Shown: in pieces, positions 9,431 through 18,110 of the stretch
Numbering within the stretch: the first letter of the stretch is position 1
How the letters are laid out: each line of letters opens with the position of its first letter
Translations under genes and position numbers: made by a program
The notes under the pieces: generated by a model
Database searches by the model: none
The model's input: the letters and a program-made list of their open reading frames with translations, nothing else
What the model was told of the DNA's origin: nothing
Origin: Cyanobium sp. WAJ14-Wanaka
Lineage (GTDB): Bacteria; Cyanobacteriota; Cyanobacteriia; PCC-6307; Cyanobiaceae
Length of the DNA stretch: 64,000 nt
Reading direction: 5' to 3'
Assembly (NCBI RefSeq): GCF_024345375.1
Contig: NZ_JAGQAZ010000001.1
Coordinates: 902,661 to 966,660, forward strand

Positions 9431-11314
9431 ATGGCGCGGGTCGATTTTTTCGGTCTAGGTCGGCTGCGGCGCAGCCTGATCGGCAGCCCCCTACCCACCA
9501 GCGCCCAAGCAGAAGAAAGGCTCAACAACGCAGAAGCCCTAGCCGTTCTCAGCTCCGATGCCCTTTCTTCGGTGGCCTACGCCACCCAGGAAATTGTGCT
9601 GGTGCTGGGCATGGCCGGGGCGGCAGGCCTGGGCTTCACCCTGCCAATCACGGGCCTGATCATTGCCCTGATGCTGATCGTGGCGATCAGCTATCGCCAA
9701 ACCATCAAGGCCTACCCCCAGGGCGGCGGCTCCTACAGGGTGTCCCACGAGAATCTGGGCGACGTGCCCGGGCTGGTGGCGGGTGCCTCCCTGGCCATCG
9801 ATTACATGCTCACCGTGGCGGTGAGTACGGCGGCTGGCATCTCAGCCCTCACCTCCTACTTTCCAGCCCTTGAACCCTTTCGAGTGCCCCTTTGCCTGCT
9901 GGGCCTGGGCCTATTGATGGTGGCCAACCTGCGGGGGGTGCGCTCCAGCGCCCAACTACTCAGCGCCCCCACCTATGTATTTATGGCGGCGGTGCTCACC
10001 GTGGTGGTGATGGGCCTGGCCAAGGTGCTCCATGGCGACCTCGCCCCAATGGCCGCCTCCCAGCAAGACCTAATCATGGCCGCAGAGCACCGGGAGCTTT
10101 CGGCCGTAAGCATCGTGCTGCTGATGCGGGCCTTTAGTTCGGGTTGTGCGGCCCTTACCGGCATTGAAGCCATCAGTGATTCGGTGATGGCCTTCAAGCC
10201 CACGGAATGGAAAAACGCCCGCCGGGTACTCACGGTGATGGTGGTGTTGCTCGCCACGATGTTTGGCGGCATGAGCGTATTGGCCCAAAAGCTGGGCACT
10301 GTTTATGTGGAAAACGGCCCGACCCTGCTCTACCAACTGGGTCAACAGGTGCTTGGCAATGGCTTTTTGTTGTTGGTGCTGCAGATATCGACCCTGTTGA
10401 TCCTGCTTTTGGCAGCAAACACCGCCTATGCAGATTTTCCGCGCCTGGCAAATTTCCTGGCCCAGGACGGTTATCTGCCCCGCCAGCTCACCTCCCTGGG
10501 CGATCGGCTCGTATTCAGCAACGGAATCCTGGCCCTCAGCGGCTTTGCCGGCCTGCTGCTGATTGTCTTTGGCGGCAGCGTGACCCGCCTAATCCCCCTA
10601 TATGCGGTGGGGGTGTTTTTGAGCTTCACCCTTTCCCAGGCCGGAATGGTGGTGCATTGGTGGAGGGATCGGGCCGCTGGCTGGATCGGCAAGGCCCTGG
10701 TGAATGCCTTTGGCAGCCTGGTGACCCTGATGGTTACGGGGGTGCTGCTGTTCAGCAAGTTCACCCATGGGGCCTGGCTGGTCGTGGTAGCCATTCCGAT
10801 CCTGGTGATGCTGTTTTTGGCGATCAAGCGCCACTACGTGCAGGTGGCTAAAAGGTTGCGCCTGGCCACCGATAAGCGTCTGAGCCTGCCCCCTGCCCCG
10901 GAGCATGGCGGGGCGCCGGTGGTGGTGCTGGTCGGACAACTACACCGGGGCAGCTTCGAGGCCGTGCGTTACGCCCACTCCATCGCCCGCGAACTGGTGG
11001 CGGTGCACGTTGACCTGGGCCTGGGGAAGGCCGAGGCCTTCCAGGAGCAATGGCGGCGCCAGCTGCCGGGCATTCCGCTGGTGATTTTGGAGTCGCCCTA
11101 CCGCTCCTTAATCGATCCGGTCTTGGATTTCGTGGGCAGCTTTGAGGTGGAGCACAAAAAAGATCGCGACACCTTTTGCACCGTGGTGTTGCCCGTATTT
11201 GTGACCCGCCATCGCTGGGAAAACATCCTGCACAACCAATCCACCATTGCCCTGCGCAGTGCCCTGCGGGCCCAGGGCACCAGGGTGGTAACCACCGTCG
11301 GCTTCTACCTCTGA
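9431..11314 (+). CDS. APC-superfamily permease resembling the KimA potassium importer
   Basis: This 627-residue protein has about 12 membrane segments and a cytosolic C-terminal domain of about 150 residues. The early sequence LSSDALSSVAYATQEI is the signature of the KimA (YdaO) branch of the amino acid–polyamine–cation superfamily, whose Bacillus member is a c-di-AMP-regulated K+ importer. The ATG at 9431 is preferred over an upstream TTG at 9407. The 3' end overlaps the convergent MFS gene by 10 bp. With ktrBA 5 kb away, a K+ role is plausible, but an amino acid substrate remains possible. Confidence 0.8.
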   Translation: MARVDFFGLGRLRRSLIGSPLPTSAQAEERLNNAEALAVLSSDALSSVAYATQEIVLVLGMAGAAGLGFTLPITGLIIALMLIVAISYRQTIKAYPQGGGSYRVSHENLGDVPGLVAGASLAIDYMLTVAVSTAAGISALTSYFPALEPFRVPLCLLGLGLLMVANLRGVRSSAQLLSAPTYVFMAAVLTVVVMGLAKVLHGDLAPMAASQQDLIMAAEHRELSAVSIVLLMRAFSSGCAALTGIEAISDSVMAFKPTEWKNARRVLTVMVVLLATMFGGMSVLAQKLGTVYVENGPTLLYQLGQQVLGNGFLLLVLQISTLLILLLAANTAYADFPRLANFLAQDGYLPRQLTSLGDRLVFSNGILALSGFAGLLLIVFGGSVTRLIPLYAVGVFLSFTLSQAGMVVHWWRDRAAGWIGKALVNAFGSLVTLMVTGVLLFSKFTHGAWLVVVAIPILVMLFLAIKRHYVQVAKRLRLATDKRLSLPPAPEHGGAPVVVLVGQLHRGSFEAVRYAHSIARELVAVHVDLGLGKAEAFQEQWRRQLPGIPLVILESPYRSLIDPVLDFVGSFEVEHKKDRDTFCTVVLPVFVTRHRWENILHNQSTIALRSALRAQGTRVVTTVGFYL

Positions 11315-12576
11315 CGCAGGGCCCACAGGGCTGGGATTGCATACAGGCAGCAGTAGAGAGCCGGCCCCCATTGCCAACCCTGTTGTTCCAACAGCCAGCT
11401 ACTCACCAAGGGGGATGTGCCGGCAAACAGGGCCATCGCCAGGCTGTAGGCAATCGAAAAGACAGCGCAGCGCTGGCGCACCGGCACCATTTCCACCGCC
11501 GTTACCCCCTGGGCCCCCATCGTCAACATCACCGGCAGCACCCCAATGGCCTGGCCCAGCAGCAGCCCCCGGGTGCCGCCCAATTGCACCAGGGGCAGCA
11601 CCAATGGGGTAACCAATAGGAGCATCAGGTTGCCGATGCGATTTATCAGCCGCTTGCCATATCGATCCACCAACACCCCACCCAGCAGCACAAAGGGCAA
11701 ACCCAGGCTTTGCACCAGGGTGGCGATGGCATTGGCTTCGGCCAGGTTGGCTCCCCCTTGGTGGCCGGTGTAATCGACCAAATAGACAAACAACACATAA
11801 AAGACAACGTTGGCAAAAGACACCAAGGCCGCAATGCGCAGTACCAATCGCCACTGGGAAGCCACCTGCTGCAGGCGGCCGGCCATCGCTCCAATGAGGG
11901 CGCCAGGTGTTTTGATTTCCACCTCTGAGGGCTCTTTTTCGAGGGTTTCCGGCATGCGCCGCCGCATCCACAGACCCACCACGGCCACCAAGGCACCGAG
12001 GCCAAAGGGCAGCCGCCAGCCCCAGGCATCCATGGCGCCATCCCCCAAAAAACCGGCCAACAGGGCCACGGTGAGGGAGCCCAGGCTGAAACCAACCAAA
12101 CCACCTGCCGTGGCCAGGCTGGCCAAGAACCCCTGTTGGCCTGGGCGGGCCGCCTCCGTGGCGTAGGTCATCGAACCGGTGAACTCACCACCCACCGAGA
12201 ACCCCTGCAGCATCCGCATCAACAACAGCAGCAGCCCGGCCGCCATGCCCACCTGGGCGTGGGTGGGTAAAAGCGCTATCGCCAGGCTGGAGGCGCCCAT
12301 CAAAACGATGCTGAGGCTGAGCATCTCGCGCCGGCCAAAAAGATCGCCAATCGGCCCCAACACCAAGCTGCCCACTGGTCGCATCAAGTAGCCCACGGCA
12401 AACACGCCAAAGGCAGCCACCGCCTGCATGGCGCCGTCTTCGGCGGGGAAGAAGGCCTTGCCCAGGGGCGTTGCCAGATAGCCATAGACGGCGAAATCAA
12501 ACCACTCCAGGGCATTGCCCAGCAGGGCTGAAAGGGTGGCGAAACGCCTCTGGGCGCCGGTGAGTTGCAGGCTCAT
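11305..12576 (-). CDS. MFS transporter, metabolite:H+ symporter (MHS) type
   Basis: This 423-residue, 12-segment MFS transporter shows the MHS hallmarks: GNALEWFDFAVYGYLA in helix 1, then GPIGDLFGRREML as the loop 2–3 motif and RMLQGFSVGGEFTGS in helix 4. The family includes ProP, citrate and dicarboxylate carriers, so the substrate is open. The ATG at 12576 overlaps the dedA stop (ATGA). An upstream GTG at 12591 is less likely. It appears to be the last gene of the dedA–MFS operon, formerly rrf2–chrA–dedA–MFS. Confidence 0.88.
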   Translation of the reverse strand: MSLQLTGAQRRFATLSALLGNALEWFDFAVYGYLATPLGKAFFPAEDGAMQAVAAFGVFAVGYLMRPVGSLVLGPIGDLFGRREMLSLSIVLMGASSLAIALLPTHAQVGMAAGLLLLLMRMLQGFSVGGEFTGSMTYATEAARPGQQGFLASLATAGGLVGFSLGSLTVALLAGFLGDGAMDAWGWRLPFGLGALVAVVGLWMRRRMPETLEKEPSEVEIKTPGALIGAMAGRLQQVASQWRLVLRIAALVSFANVVFYVLFVYLVDYTGHQGGANLAEANAIATLVQSLGLPFVLLGGVLVDRYGKRLINRIGNLMLLLVTPLVLPLVQLGGTRGLLLGQAIGVLPVMLTMGAQGVTAVEMVPVRQRCAVFSIAYSLAMALFAGTSPLVSSWLLEQQGWQWGPALYCCLYAIPALWALRQR

Positions 12577-13208
12577 GGCCGCGCGGCCCACCGCGAGAAC
12601 AGCTTCGGCAACACAACTACCACCAATACCAGCGCCATGGCCACCAGCCCAAATTGCATTACCCCCTCCACCATCCTCTGCATGGGGATCCAGCGCCCCC
12701 CCAGCCAGGCCAGGCTCACCATGGTGGTGGCCCAGAGCAAGCCGCCAGCCACATTGCAGATCAGAAAGCGCCCATAGGGCATGCCAACGGCGCCGGCCAT
12801 GGGTCCAGCAAACACCCGCAGTAGGGCCACAAAGCGGCCAAAAAACACCGACTTACCGGCATGGCGCAGGAAGCGTTGACGCAGCACCTCCATCTGCTCG
12901 GGCGATTTACGCAGCAGGCGAGCCACCTTCAGGAGCAGGGGCCAACCGGCCCGGCGCCCCAGCCAATAGCCAATCGAATCCCCCAAGATTGCGCCGCTGC
13001 TGGCGGCTGCTATCACCCCCACCCCATTGAGGTGGCCGCTGCCGGCGGCATAACCACCGAGCAGGGTCACGGTTTCACCCGGCAGGGGCACCCCGGCACT
13101 TTCGAGCAACATGGCCCCAAACACCACCCCATAGCCCCAGGTTTGGAGCAGGGCCTGCAGGTCGGCCGTGCTGATCAAATCGGGGGAAATCAAGGGGGCA
13201 AGGCCCAA
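12573..13208 (-). CDS. DedA-family (VTT domain) membrane protein, complete copy
   Basis: This 211-residue DedA protein has an early PGE motif (SAGVPLPGETVTLLGGY), a GDSIGYWLGRR loop and FFGRFVALLRVFAGP in the second half, which together define the VTT fold. DedA proteins support membrane homeostasis, and some act as lipid scramblases or flippases. The only in-frame start is a TTG directly after the chrA stop remnant (TAATTG). The same arrangement exists at 26501, where only the first half of dedA remains. Its first 330 bp and the next 44 bp are duplicated there. Confidence 0.9.
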   Translation of the reverse strand: MGLAPLISPDLISTADLQALLQTWGYGVVFGAMLLESAGVPLPGETVTLLGGYAAGSGHLNGVGVIAAASSGAILGDSIGYWLGRRAGWPLLLKVARLLRKSPEQMEVLRQRFLRHAGKSVFFGRFVALLRVFAGPMAGAVGMPYGRFLICNVAGGLLWATTMVSLAWLGGRWIPMQRMVEGVMQFGLVAMALVLVVVVLPKLFSRWAARP

Positions 13209-13252
13209 TTAATGCAGCAATTCTGCAAGCACCCCCACCAGGGCCGCAGCGC
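12880..13252. repeat. Left 373-bp direct repeat flanking the R-M/TA/ATPase island
   Basis: This stretch aligns end to end, without gaps, to 26173–26545 in the same orientation, with about 14 mismatches by eye, six of them clustered near the dedA-internal end. It spans the 5' 329 bp of dedA and the last 44 bp of chrA including its TAA stop. Beyond both ends the two loci diverge completely. Confidence 0.93.
13209..13252 (-). pseudogene. 3'-terminal remnant of chrA
   Basis: The last 14 codons of chrA plus the TAA stop (encoding a sequence ending AELLH) are kept here, directly upstream of dedA. The match to the intact chrA at 26502 stops at 13252, where tandem 16-bp repeats begin. The base pattern GGGCCGCAG in this remnant agrees with the internal chrA fragment at 22525 rather than with the intact gene (GGGCAGCAG). 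Confidence 0.85.
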
Positions 13253-13288
13253 TAGCGGGCCGCAGCGCTAGCGGGCCGCAGCGCCAGC
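13241..13288. repeat. Three tandem 16-bp repeats at the left island edge
   Basis: Units at 13241–13256 and 13257–13272 are identical (GGGCCGCAGCGCTAGC). The third at 13273–13288 differs by one base (CCAGC for CTAGC). Only the first 12 bases belong to chrA, so the array starts from chrA sequence and expands away from it at the exact point where homology to the other copies ends. Confidence 0.9.
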
Positions 13289-13348
13289 GGGGCGTGGAAG
13301 TAAAACCCGATTTGATGTCAGGCTTAGCTGGCTCGTCCTCCGCCCCCG

Positions 13349-15085
13349 TTGACCTTCACCGCAGAGAGCCCGCAGCCAGACAAAAACCAACAGGAAGATC
13401 TCCAGGACGAGTTCCTTGGGGCCCTGGCCGCCCTGGGGGGATCAGCCGGAAATGAAGGGCTACGTGGCGTACTGGAATGGGAAGAGGCCACCTATGGGGC
13501 AGTCAAGGCGGAGCTGCTCGATCGGGGACTGATCGTGCTGGGTCGTGGCAGGGGCGGATCCGTTTCCCTAGGCGATGGGCGATCCCGCGCAGCGAAACCA
13601 GCCAATAGTGCCAGCAGTTTTGAGCAGGCCTTTCGCGGCATCGACGACTGCCTGCGTAAGGAGGCCGGCTGCGGCACTGAGCTCGATTACACCGAGCAGA
13701 CCTCCTGGCTGCTGTTTCTCAAATACCTCGATGGCCTGGAAGATGACAAGGCCACCGTGGCTGCATTGGAGGGCCATAGCTATAGCCCGATCCTGGCGGA
13801 GCCCTACCGCTGGAATAGCTGGGCAGCACCAAAAAACGCCAGCGGCCAACTCGATCACAACGTTGCCATCACCGGCGACGACCTGCGTGAATTTGTGAAT
13901 CAACGTCTGTTTCCCTACCTGGAGCAGTTCAAGCAACGGGCCAGCGGCCCAAACACGATCGAATACAAGATCGGTGAAATCTTCGGCGAGATCCGCAACA
14001 AAATCTCCAGCGGCTACAACCTGCGCGAAATCATCGACGTGATCGATGGCCTGCGGTTTCGCTCCCAGGGCGAAAAGCACGAGCTTTCGATGCTCTACGA
14101 GGAAAAGATCAAGAGGATGGGCAACGCTGGCCGCAATGGCGGCGAGTACTACACGCCCCGGCCATTGATCCGCGCAATTGTTGGAGTGGTAAATCCCCAA
14201 ATCGGTGAAACGGTCTATGACCCAGCGGTGGGTTCGGCGGGGTTTTTGTGTGAAGCGTTTGAATTCATGCGCCAGGGCGGCACCGGCGGCCGGGATCTCA
14301 GCACCGCCGATCTCGAAACCCTGCAAACGCGCACCTTCACCGGCAAGGAGAAAAAGAGCCTCGCCTACGTGATCGCGATCATGAACATGATCCTGCACGG
14401 CATCGAAGCGCCAAAGATCATCCACGCCAACACCCTCACTGAAAACCTCAGCGATGTGCAGGAGAGGGATCGCTTCGATGTGATCCTCGCCAATCCACCC
14501 TTCGGTGGCAGCGAACGCAAGGAGGTGCAGCAGAACTTCCCGATCCGCAGCGGTGAAACGGCCTTTCTGTTTCTGCAGCACTTCATCCGCCTGCTGCGGG
14601 CCGGCGGCCGCGCCGGGGTAGTGATCAAGAACACGTTTTTATCCAACACCGACAATGCCTCGGTGGCCCTGCGCCAGCAGCTGCTGGAGAGCTGCAACCT
14701 GCACACGGTGCTGGATTGCCCGGGCGGCACCTTCCAGGGGGCGGGCGTGAAAACGGTGGTGCTGTTCTTCGAGAAGGGCGCACCCACCCACAAGGTGTGG
14801 TTCTACCAGCTCGATCCCGGCCGCAATCTGGGCAAGACCAATCCCCTCAACGACGCCGACCTGGCGGAGTTTGTGGAGCTGCAGAAAACCTTTGCTGATT
14901 CAGCCAAGAGCTGGAGCGTCGCTGCAGACACGATCGATCCCGCCAGCTTCGACCTATCGGTGAAGAACCCCAATGGGGGCGAGGCTGTGACGCACCGCAG
15001 CCCACAGGAGATCATGGCGGAGATCGCTTCGCTTGATACCGAGAGCGCGGACGTTCTGGCAACCATCAAGGGGCTGCTCGCATGA
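13349..15085 (+). CDS. hsdM: Type I restriction-modification system, DNA methyltransferase subunit
   Basis: This 578-residue N6-adenine methyltransferase subunit acts with HsdS. An N-terminal segment of about 85 residues looks like a small helical or winged-helix extension, followed by the HsdM_N domain. The catalytic core shows GEYYTPR (265–271), the SAM-binding DPAVGSAGFL (291–300) and the catalytic NPPF (382–385). The only available start is TTG at 13349, since an in-frame stop lies eight codons upstream. It overlaps hsdS by four bases. It is the first gene of the island after the chrA remnant. Confidence 0.93.
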   Translation: MTFTAESPQPDKNQQEDLQDEFLGALAALGGSAGNEGLRGVLEWEEATYGAVKAELLDRGLIVLGRGRGGSVSLGDGRSRAAKPANSASSFEQAFRGIDDCLRKEAGCGTELDYTEQTSWLLFLKYLDGLEDDKATVAALEGHSYSPILAEPYRWNSWAAPKNASGQLDHNVAITGDDLREFVNQRLFPYLEQFKQRASGPNTIEYKIGEIFGEIRNKISSGYNLREIIDVIDGLRFRSQGEKHELSMLYEEKIKRMGNAGRNGGEYYTPRPLIRAIVGVVNPQIGETVYDPAVGSAGFLCEAFEFMRQGGTGGRDLSTADLETLQTRTFTGKEKKSLAYVIAIMNMILHGIEAPKIIHANTLTENLSDVQERDRFDVILANPPFGGSERKEVQQNFPIRSGETAFLFLQHFIRLLRAGGRAGVVIKNTFLSNTDNASVALRQQLLESCNLHTVLDCPGGTFQGAGVKTVVLFFEKGAPTHKVWFYQLDPGRNLGKTNPLNDADLAEFVELQKTFADSAKSWSVAADTIDPASFDLSVKNPNGGEAVTHRSPQEIMAEIASLDTESADVLATIKGLLA

Positions 15086-16218
15086 TGATCGGGTGGGAGA
15101 CAAAGCAGCTCGGTGACGTTTGTTCGTTTCTGAATCGCGGCGTGTCGCCGAAGTATGTCGAAAATGGCGGAATCGTGGTCATCAACCAAAGATGCATCCG
15201 CGATCATCGCGTGAACTTCGAGGTTGCTCGTCGGCACGACATCATGGCTAAGGCCGTCAGCGCCGAACGTTTCGTGCAAGCTGGCGATGTGTTGGTGAAC
15301 TCAACCGGGGAAGGAACGCTCGGTCGCGTCGCCCAGCTTCGCTATGCCCCACCAGAACCAACCACTGTAGATTCGCACGTCACGATTGTTCGGCCTGAAC
15401 CCGGCATCTTCTTTACCGAGTTCTTTGGCTACGTACTTCGGGACATTGAGGAAGAACTCAAAAAGAGTGGCGAAGGTTGCGGTGGGCAAACCGAATTGAA
15501 CCGCTCGCTTCTGGCCGAGAAATCTCTCGTCCGATTCCCAAAGTCGCTGGCCGAACAGCAGCGGATTGTCGGGGTGCTGGACGAAGCGTTTGCCGGCCTC
15601 GCCACCGCCCAGGCCAACGCTGCCAGGAACCTCCAGAACGCCCGTGCGCTTTTTGAAAGCCACCTCCAATCCGTCTTCACTCAGCGGGGCGAGGGGTGGA
15701 TGGAGAAGGCGCTCGGTGAATGTTTCAGGCTTAAGAGCGGCGACGGTCTAATCAGCAAAGAAATGAAATACGGTGCTTATCCCGTCTTTGGGGGCAATGG
15801 AATCGCTGGCCAGCACAACGATTTCAACCTTTCCGGCGACAACGTGATTATTGGACGGGTAGGAGCTTTGTGCGGGAATGCGAGGCACATCACTGAGAAA
15901 ATCTGGCTGACTGATAACGCATTCAAGCTGGTCGATGTTAATGCTGATTTTGACAACGGATTCCTCACATACCTTTTGAACTACAAAAACCTTCGCGGTC
16001 TTGCGAGGCAGGCCGCACAGCCGGTTATTTCAAACTCCTCCCTCAAAAATTTGAAATTGGAGTTTCCATCACGCGCAGAACAGCAGCGCATCGCGGCCAA
16101 GTTCGACGCCCTCGCCACCGAAACCCAACGCCTCGCGAGCCTCTACGAGCAAAAGCAGGCGGCACTGGCGGACCTGAAAAAATCCCTCCTGCACCAAGCG
16201 TTCAGCGGCGAACTCTGA
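15082..16218 (+). CDS. hsdS: Type I restriction-modification system, specificity subunit
   Basis: This 378-residue protein has two target recognition domains, at about residues 1–150 and 205–345, each followed by a helical spacer starting with a matching AEQQRI motif (EQQRIVGVLDEAF and EQQRIAAKFDALA). This half-and-half design recognises the two parts of a bipartite DNA site and sets the spacing between them. The start ATG overlaps the hsdM stop. The second recognition domain is visibly richer in A+T than its neighbours, as expected for exchangeable recognition domains. Confidence 0.93.
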   Translation: MMIGWETKQLGDVCSFLNRGVSPKYVENGGIVVINQRCIRDHRVNFEVARRHDIMAKAVSAERFVQAGDVLVNSTGEGTLGRVAQLRYAPPEPTTVDSHVTIVRPEPGIFFTEFFGYVLRDIEEELKKSGEGCGGQTELNRSLLAEKSLVRFPKSLAEQQRIVGVLDEAFAGLATAQANAARNLQNARALFESHLQSVFTQRGEGWMEKALGECFRLKSGDGLISKEMKYGAYPVFGGNGIAGQHNDFNLSGDNVIIGRVGALCGNARHITEKIWLTDNAFKLVDVNADFDNGFLTYLLNYKNLRGLARQAAQPVISNSSLKNLKLEFPSRAEQQRIAAKFDALATETQRLASLYEQKQAALADLKKSLLHQAFSGEL

Positions 16219-16334
16219 TTCGTGGCGGTCTTCATGACCTTCGGCGCCCCGATGGGGAGTGCGTGAACGTCGGGGCGTTGGCCTCCAGGTCGATGGCGGT
16301 TCCCAGCGAGCGCAACCCCCAGCCGCCTCCCGTT

Positions 16335-16426
16335 TTCCTGCATCGGCACAGCAGTTTGTTCTGCATCAGAAGGCCGGCTTTTTCTGCATTAGGATTCCGG
16401 CATTTCCTGCATTGCTCGCCCCGCCA
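16335..16426 (+). repeat. Four degenerate 23-bp direct repeats with phased CTGCAT boxes
   Basis: CTGCAT occurs at 16338, 16361, 16384 and 16407, an exact 23-bp period. Each is preceded by TTC, TT or TTTT, and units two and three also share a CCGGC before the next box. The last unit ends at the ATG of the DUF4143 ATPase at 16426. The layout suggests a row of protein-binding sites, but no regulator has been shown to bind it. Confidence 0.75.
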
Positions 16427-17682
16427 TGGCCTCCGGCTATCGCCCCCGCATCGCCGACGCCGAGTTGCGCGCCTGCCTGGGCTCCGCCGGAGCCGTGGTG
16501 ATCGAAGGCCCCAAGGCCTGTGGCAAGACCCGCCTGGCCCAGCAGCTGGCTGCCTCCATGGTGCTGCTTGATATCGACACCGCCGCCCGCCAGGCGCTGG
16601 CGGTGGATCCGGCCCTGGTATTGGCCGGATCTCGGCCGCGTCTGCTGGATGAGTGGCAGGTGGAGCCGGCGCTCTGGAACCAGGTGCGGCGGGCCGTGGA
16701 TGCCGCCGCTGAACCCGGGCAATTTCTGCTCACCGGCTCGGCGGTACCGGCCGATGACGCCGAGCGTCACACCGGGGCCGGGCGCTTCTCGTTTCTGCGG
16801 CTGAGGCCGATGAGCCTGGTGGAAAGTGGCGCCGGCCAGGGCGGTGTCTCGTTGGCGGCGCTGCTGGCGGGGGAGCCGCCGAGCTGCGCCGATCCAGGGC
16901 TGTCGCTGTCGGATCTGGCTGAGCTCGTCTGCCGAGGCGGCTGGCCGGCCCAGCTGGAGCGGCCCGTGGCGGCGGCCTGCCGGGCCGCCCGTGACTACCT
17001 GGAGCAGGTGCGGCGGGTGGACGTGCAGCGGCTAGATGGGCGGCGGCGCGATCCCCAGCGGCTGGGGGCCCTGCTGCGCTCCCTCGGCCGCAATGTCGCA
17101 ACAGAAGCGAGGCTGTCCACCCTGGCGGCCGATGCCGGCGGCGCCGATGGCCCCCTCGACCCGCGCACCGTGGCCGACCACCTAAACGCCCTGGAACGGC
17201 TGATGGTGCTCGAAAATCAGCCCGCCTGGCGGCCCCATCTGCGGTCAAAGGCGGCCCTGCGTCAGGCGCCTCGGCGCCACTTCTGCGACCCCTCCCTGGC
17301 GGTGGCATCCCTGGGGGGCAGCCCCGATCGCCTGCTCAACGATCTGGAGTGGCTGGGCTTGCTGTTCGAATCGCTGGTGATCCGCGACCTGCGGGTGCTG
17401 GCCCAGGCGCTGGAGGGCGAAGTCTTCCACTATCGCGACGACTACGGCATCGAAGTGGACGCGATCGTGCAGCTCCGCGATGGCCGCTGGGGTGCGATCG
17501 AGATCAAGCTCGGACCGGGCCAGGTAGAGGCCGCCGCCGCAGGGCTGATGCGCTTTCGCCAGCAGATCGACACGCGCCTATCCGGCGAACCCGCCTTTCT
17601 GGCGGTGGTCTGTGGCAGCGGCTATGGCTATCGGCGAGCCGATGGCATCGCCGTAGTGCCGGCTGGGGCTTTAGCTCCGTGA
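16426..17682 (+). CDS. AAA-family ATPase with DUF4143 / PD-(D/E)XK-like C-terminus
   Basis: This 418-residue protein of the widespread DUF4143 ATPase group has a Walker A at residues 27–35 (EGPKACGKT), a Walker B LLDEWQ near 73–78 and an LLTGSA sensor-like motif near 105. The C-terminal part carries EVDAIV followed by GAIEIKLG, matching the E-D-ExK core of PD-(D/E)XK nucleases. The function of the family is not established; members are often found in defence or mobile regions. It lies between hsdS and an MNT/HEPN pair, preceded by the 23-bp repeat array. Confidence 0.85.
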   Translation: MASGYRPRIADAELRACLGSAGAVVIEGPKACGKTRLAQQLAASMVLLDIDTAARQALAVDPALVLAGSRPRLLDEWQVEPALWNQVRRAVDAAAEPGQFLLTGSAVPADDAERHTGAGRFSFLRLRPMSLVESGAGQGGVSLAALLAGEPPSCADPGLSLSDLAELVCRGGWPAQLERPVAAACRAARDYLEQVRRVDVQRLDGRRRDPQRLGALLRSLGRNVATEARLSTLAADAGGADGPLDPRTVADHLNALERLMVLENQPAWRPHLRSKAALRQAPRRHFCDPSLAVASLGGSPDRLLNDLEWLGLLFESLVIRDLRVLAQALEGEVFHYRDDYGIEVDAIVQLRDGRWGAIEIKLGPGQVEAAAAGLMRFRQQIDTRLSGEPAFLAVVCGSGYGYRRADGIAVVPAGALAP

Positions 17683-17726
17683 TCAAGCAGGAGGCAAAGC
17701 CAGCCAAGTCACGCCAGACTCCCCCC

Positions 17727-18110
17727 ATGAGCGCCTTAGACCGCCCCTCCAGCTACTCCTACGTGGTGGATGAGTCGCTGCTGCGCACGATCGCGGCCGA
17801 GATCCAGGCGGCGATTCCGGGCGCCGAGGTGCGCCTTTTCGGTTCCCGCGCCCGCGGCACCGAGCGGCCCGATTCCGATCTGGATCTGCTGGTGTCCGTG
17901 CCGGATGAATGGATGGCCAGCCATTCGCGGTTGGAGGAAACGGATGTCCTGGGCTGGAAGCTGGCCCACCACCGCCTGCCGATCGAACTGCTGCTTTTCT
18001 CCGCCAGTGAAGTGGAGGAGCGGCGCCATGGGCGTCAGAACGTGATTGCCGAGGCGTTCCGTTATGGGCGCCGGCTGGATCCTGCGAAGCCCCTGTATGG
18101 CCCCGGCTGA
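17727..18110 (+). CDS. MNT-type nucleotidyltransferase (probable antitoxin of MNT/HEPN pair)
   Basis: This 127-residue minimal nucleotidyltransferase has the GSRARGTERPDSDLDLLV core at about residues 39–56, in which GS and DxD form the polymerase beta-like active site, and IELLLF near residue 89 supplying a likely third acidic residue. In characterised MNT/HEPN systems the MNT protein modifies or neutralises the HEPN RNase. The ATG at 17727 was chosen because it starts right before the fold. The gene overlaps the HEPN gene by 14 bp. A 25-bp stretch recurs exactly at 20880. Confidence 0.85.
   Translation: MSALDRPSSYSYVVDESLLRTIAAEIQAAIPGAEVRLFGSRARGTERPDSDLDLLVSVPDEWMASHSRLEETDVLGWKLAHHRLPIELLLFSASEVEERRHGRQNVIAEAFRYGRRLDPAKPLYGPG

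Noticed and set aside
13568-14581. A 337-codon minus-strand frame
   Set aside because: It is antisense to hsdM and has no recognisable domain.
16335-16426. CRISPR array
   Set aside because: The 23-bp period is too short and the conserved part is only about nine bases, with no spacers and no cas genes nearby.
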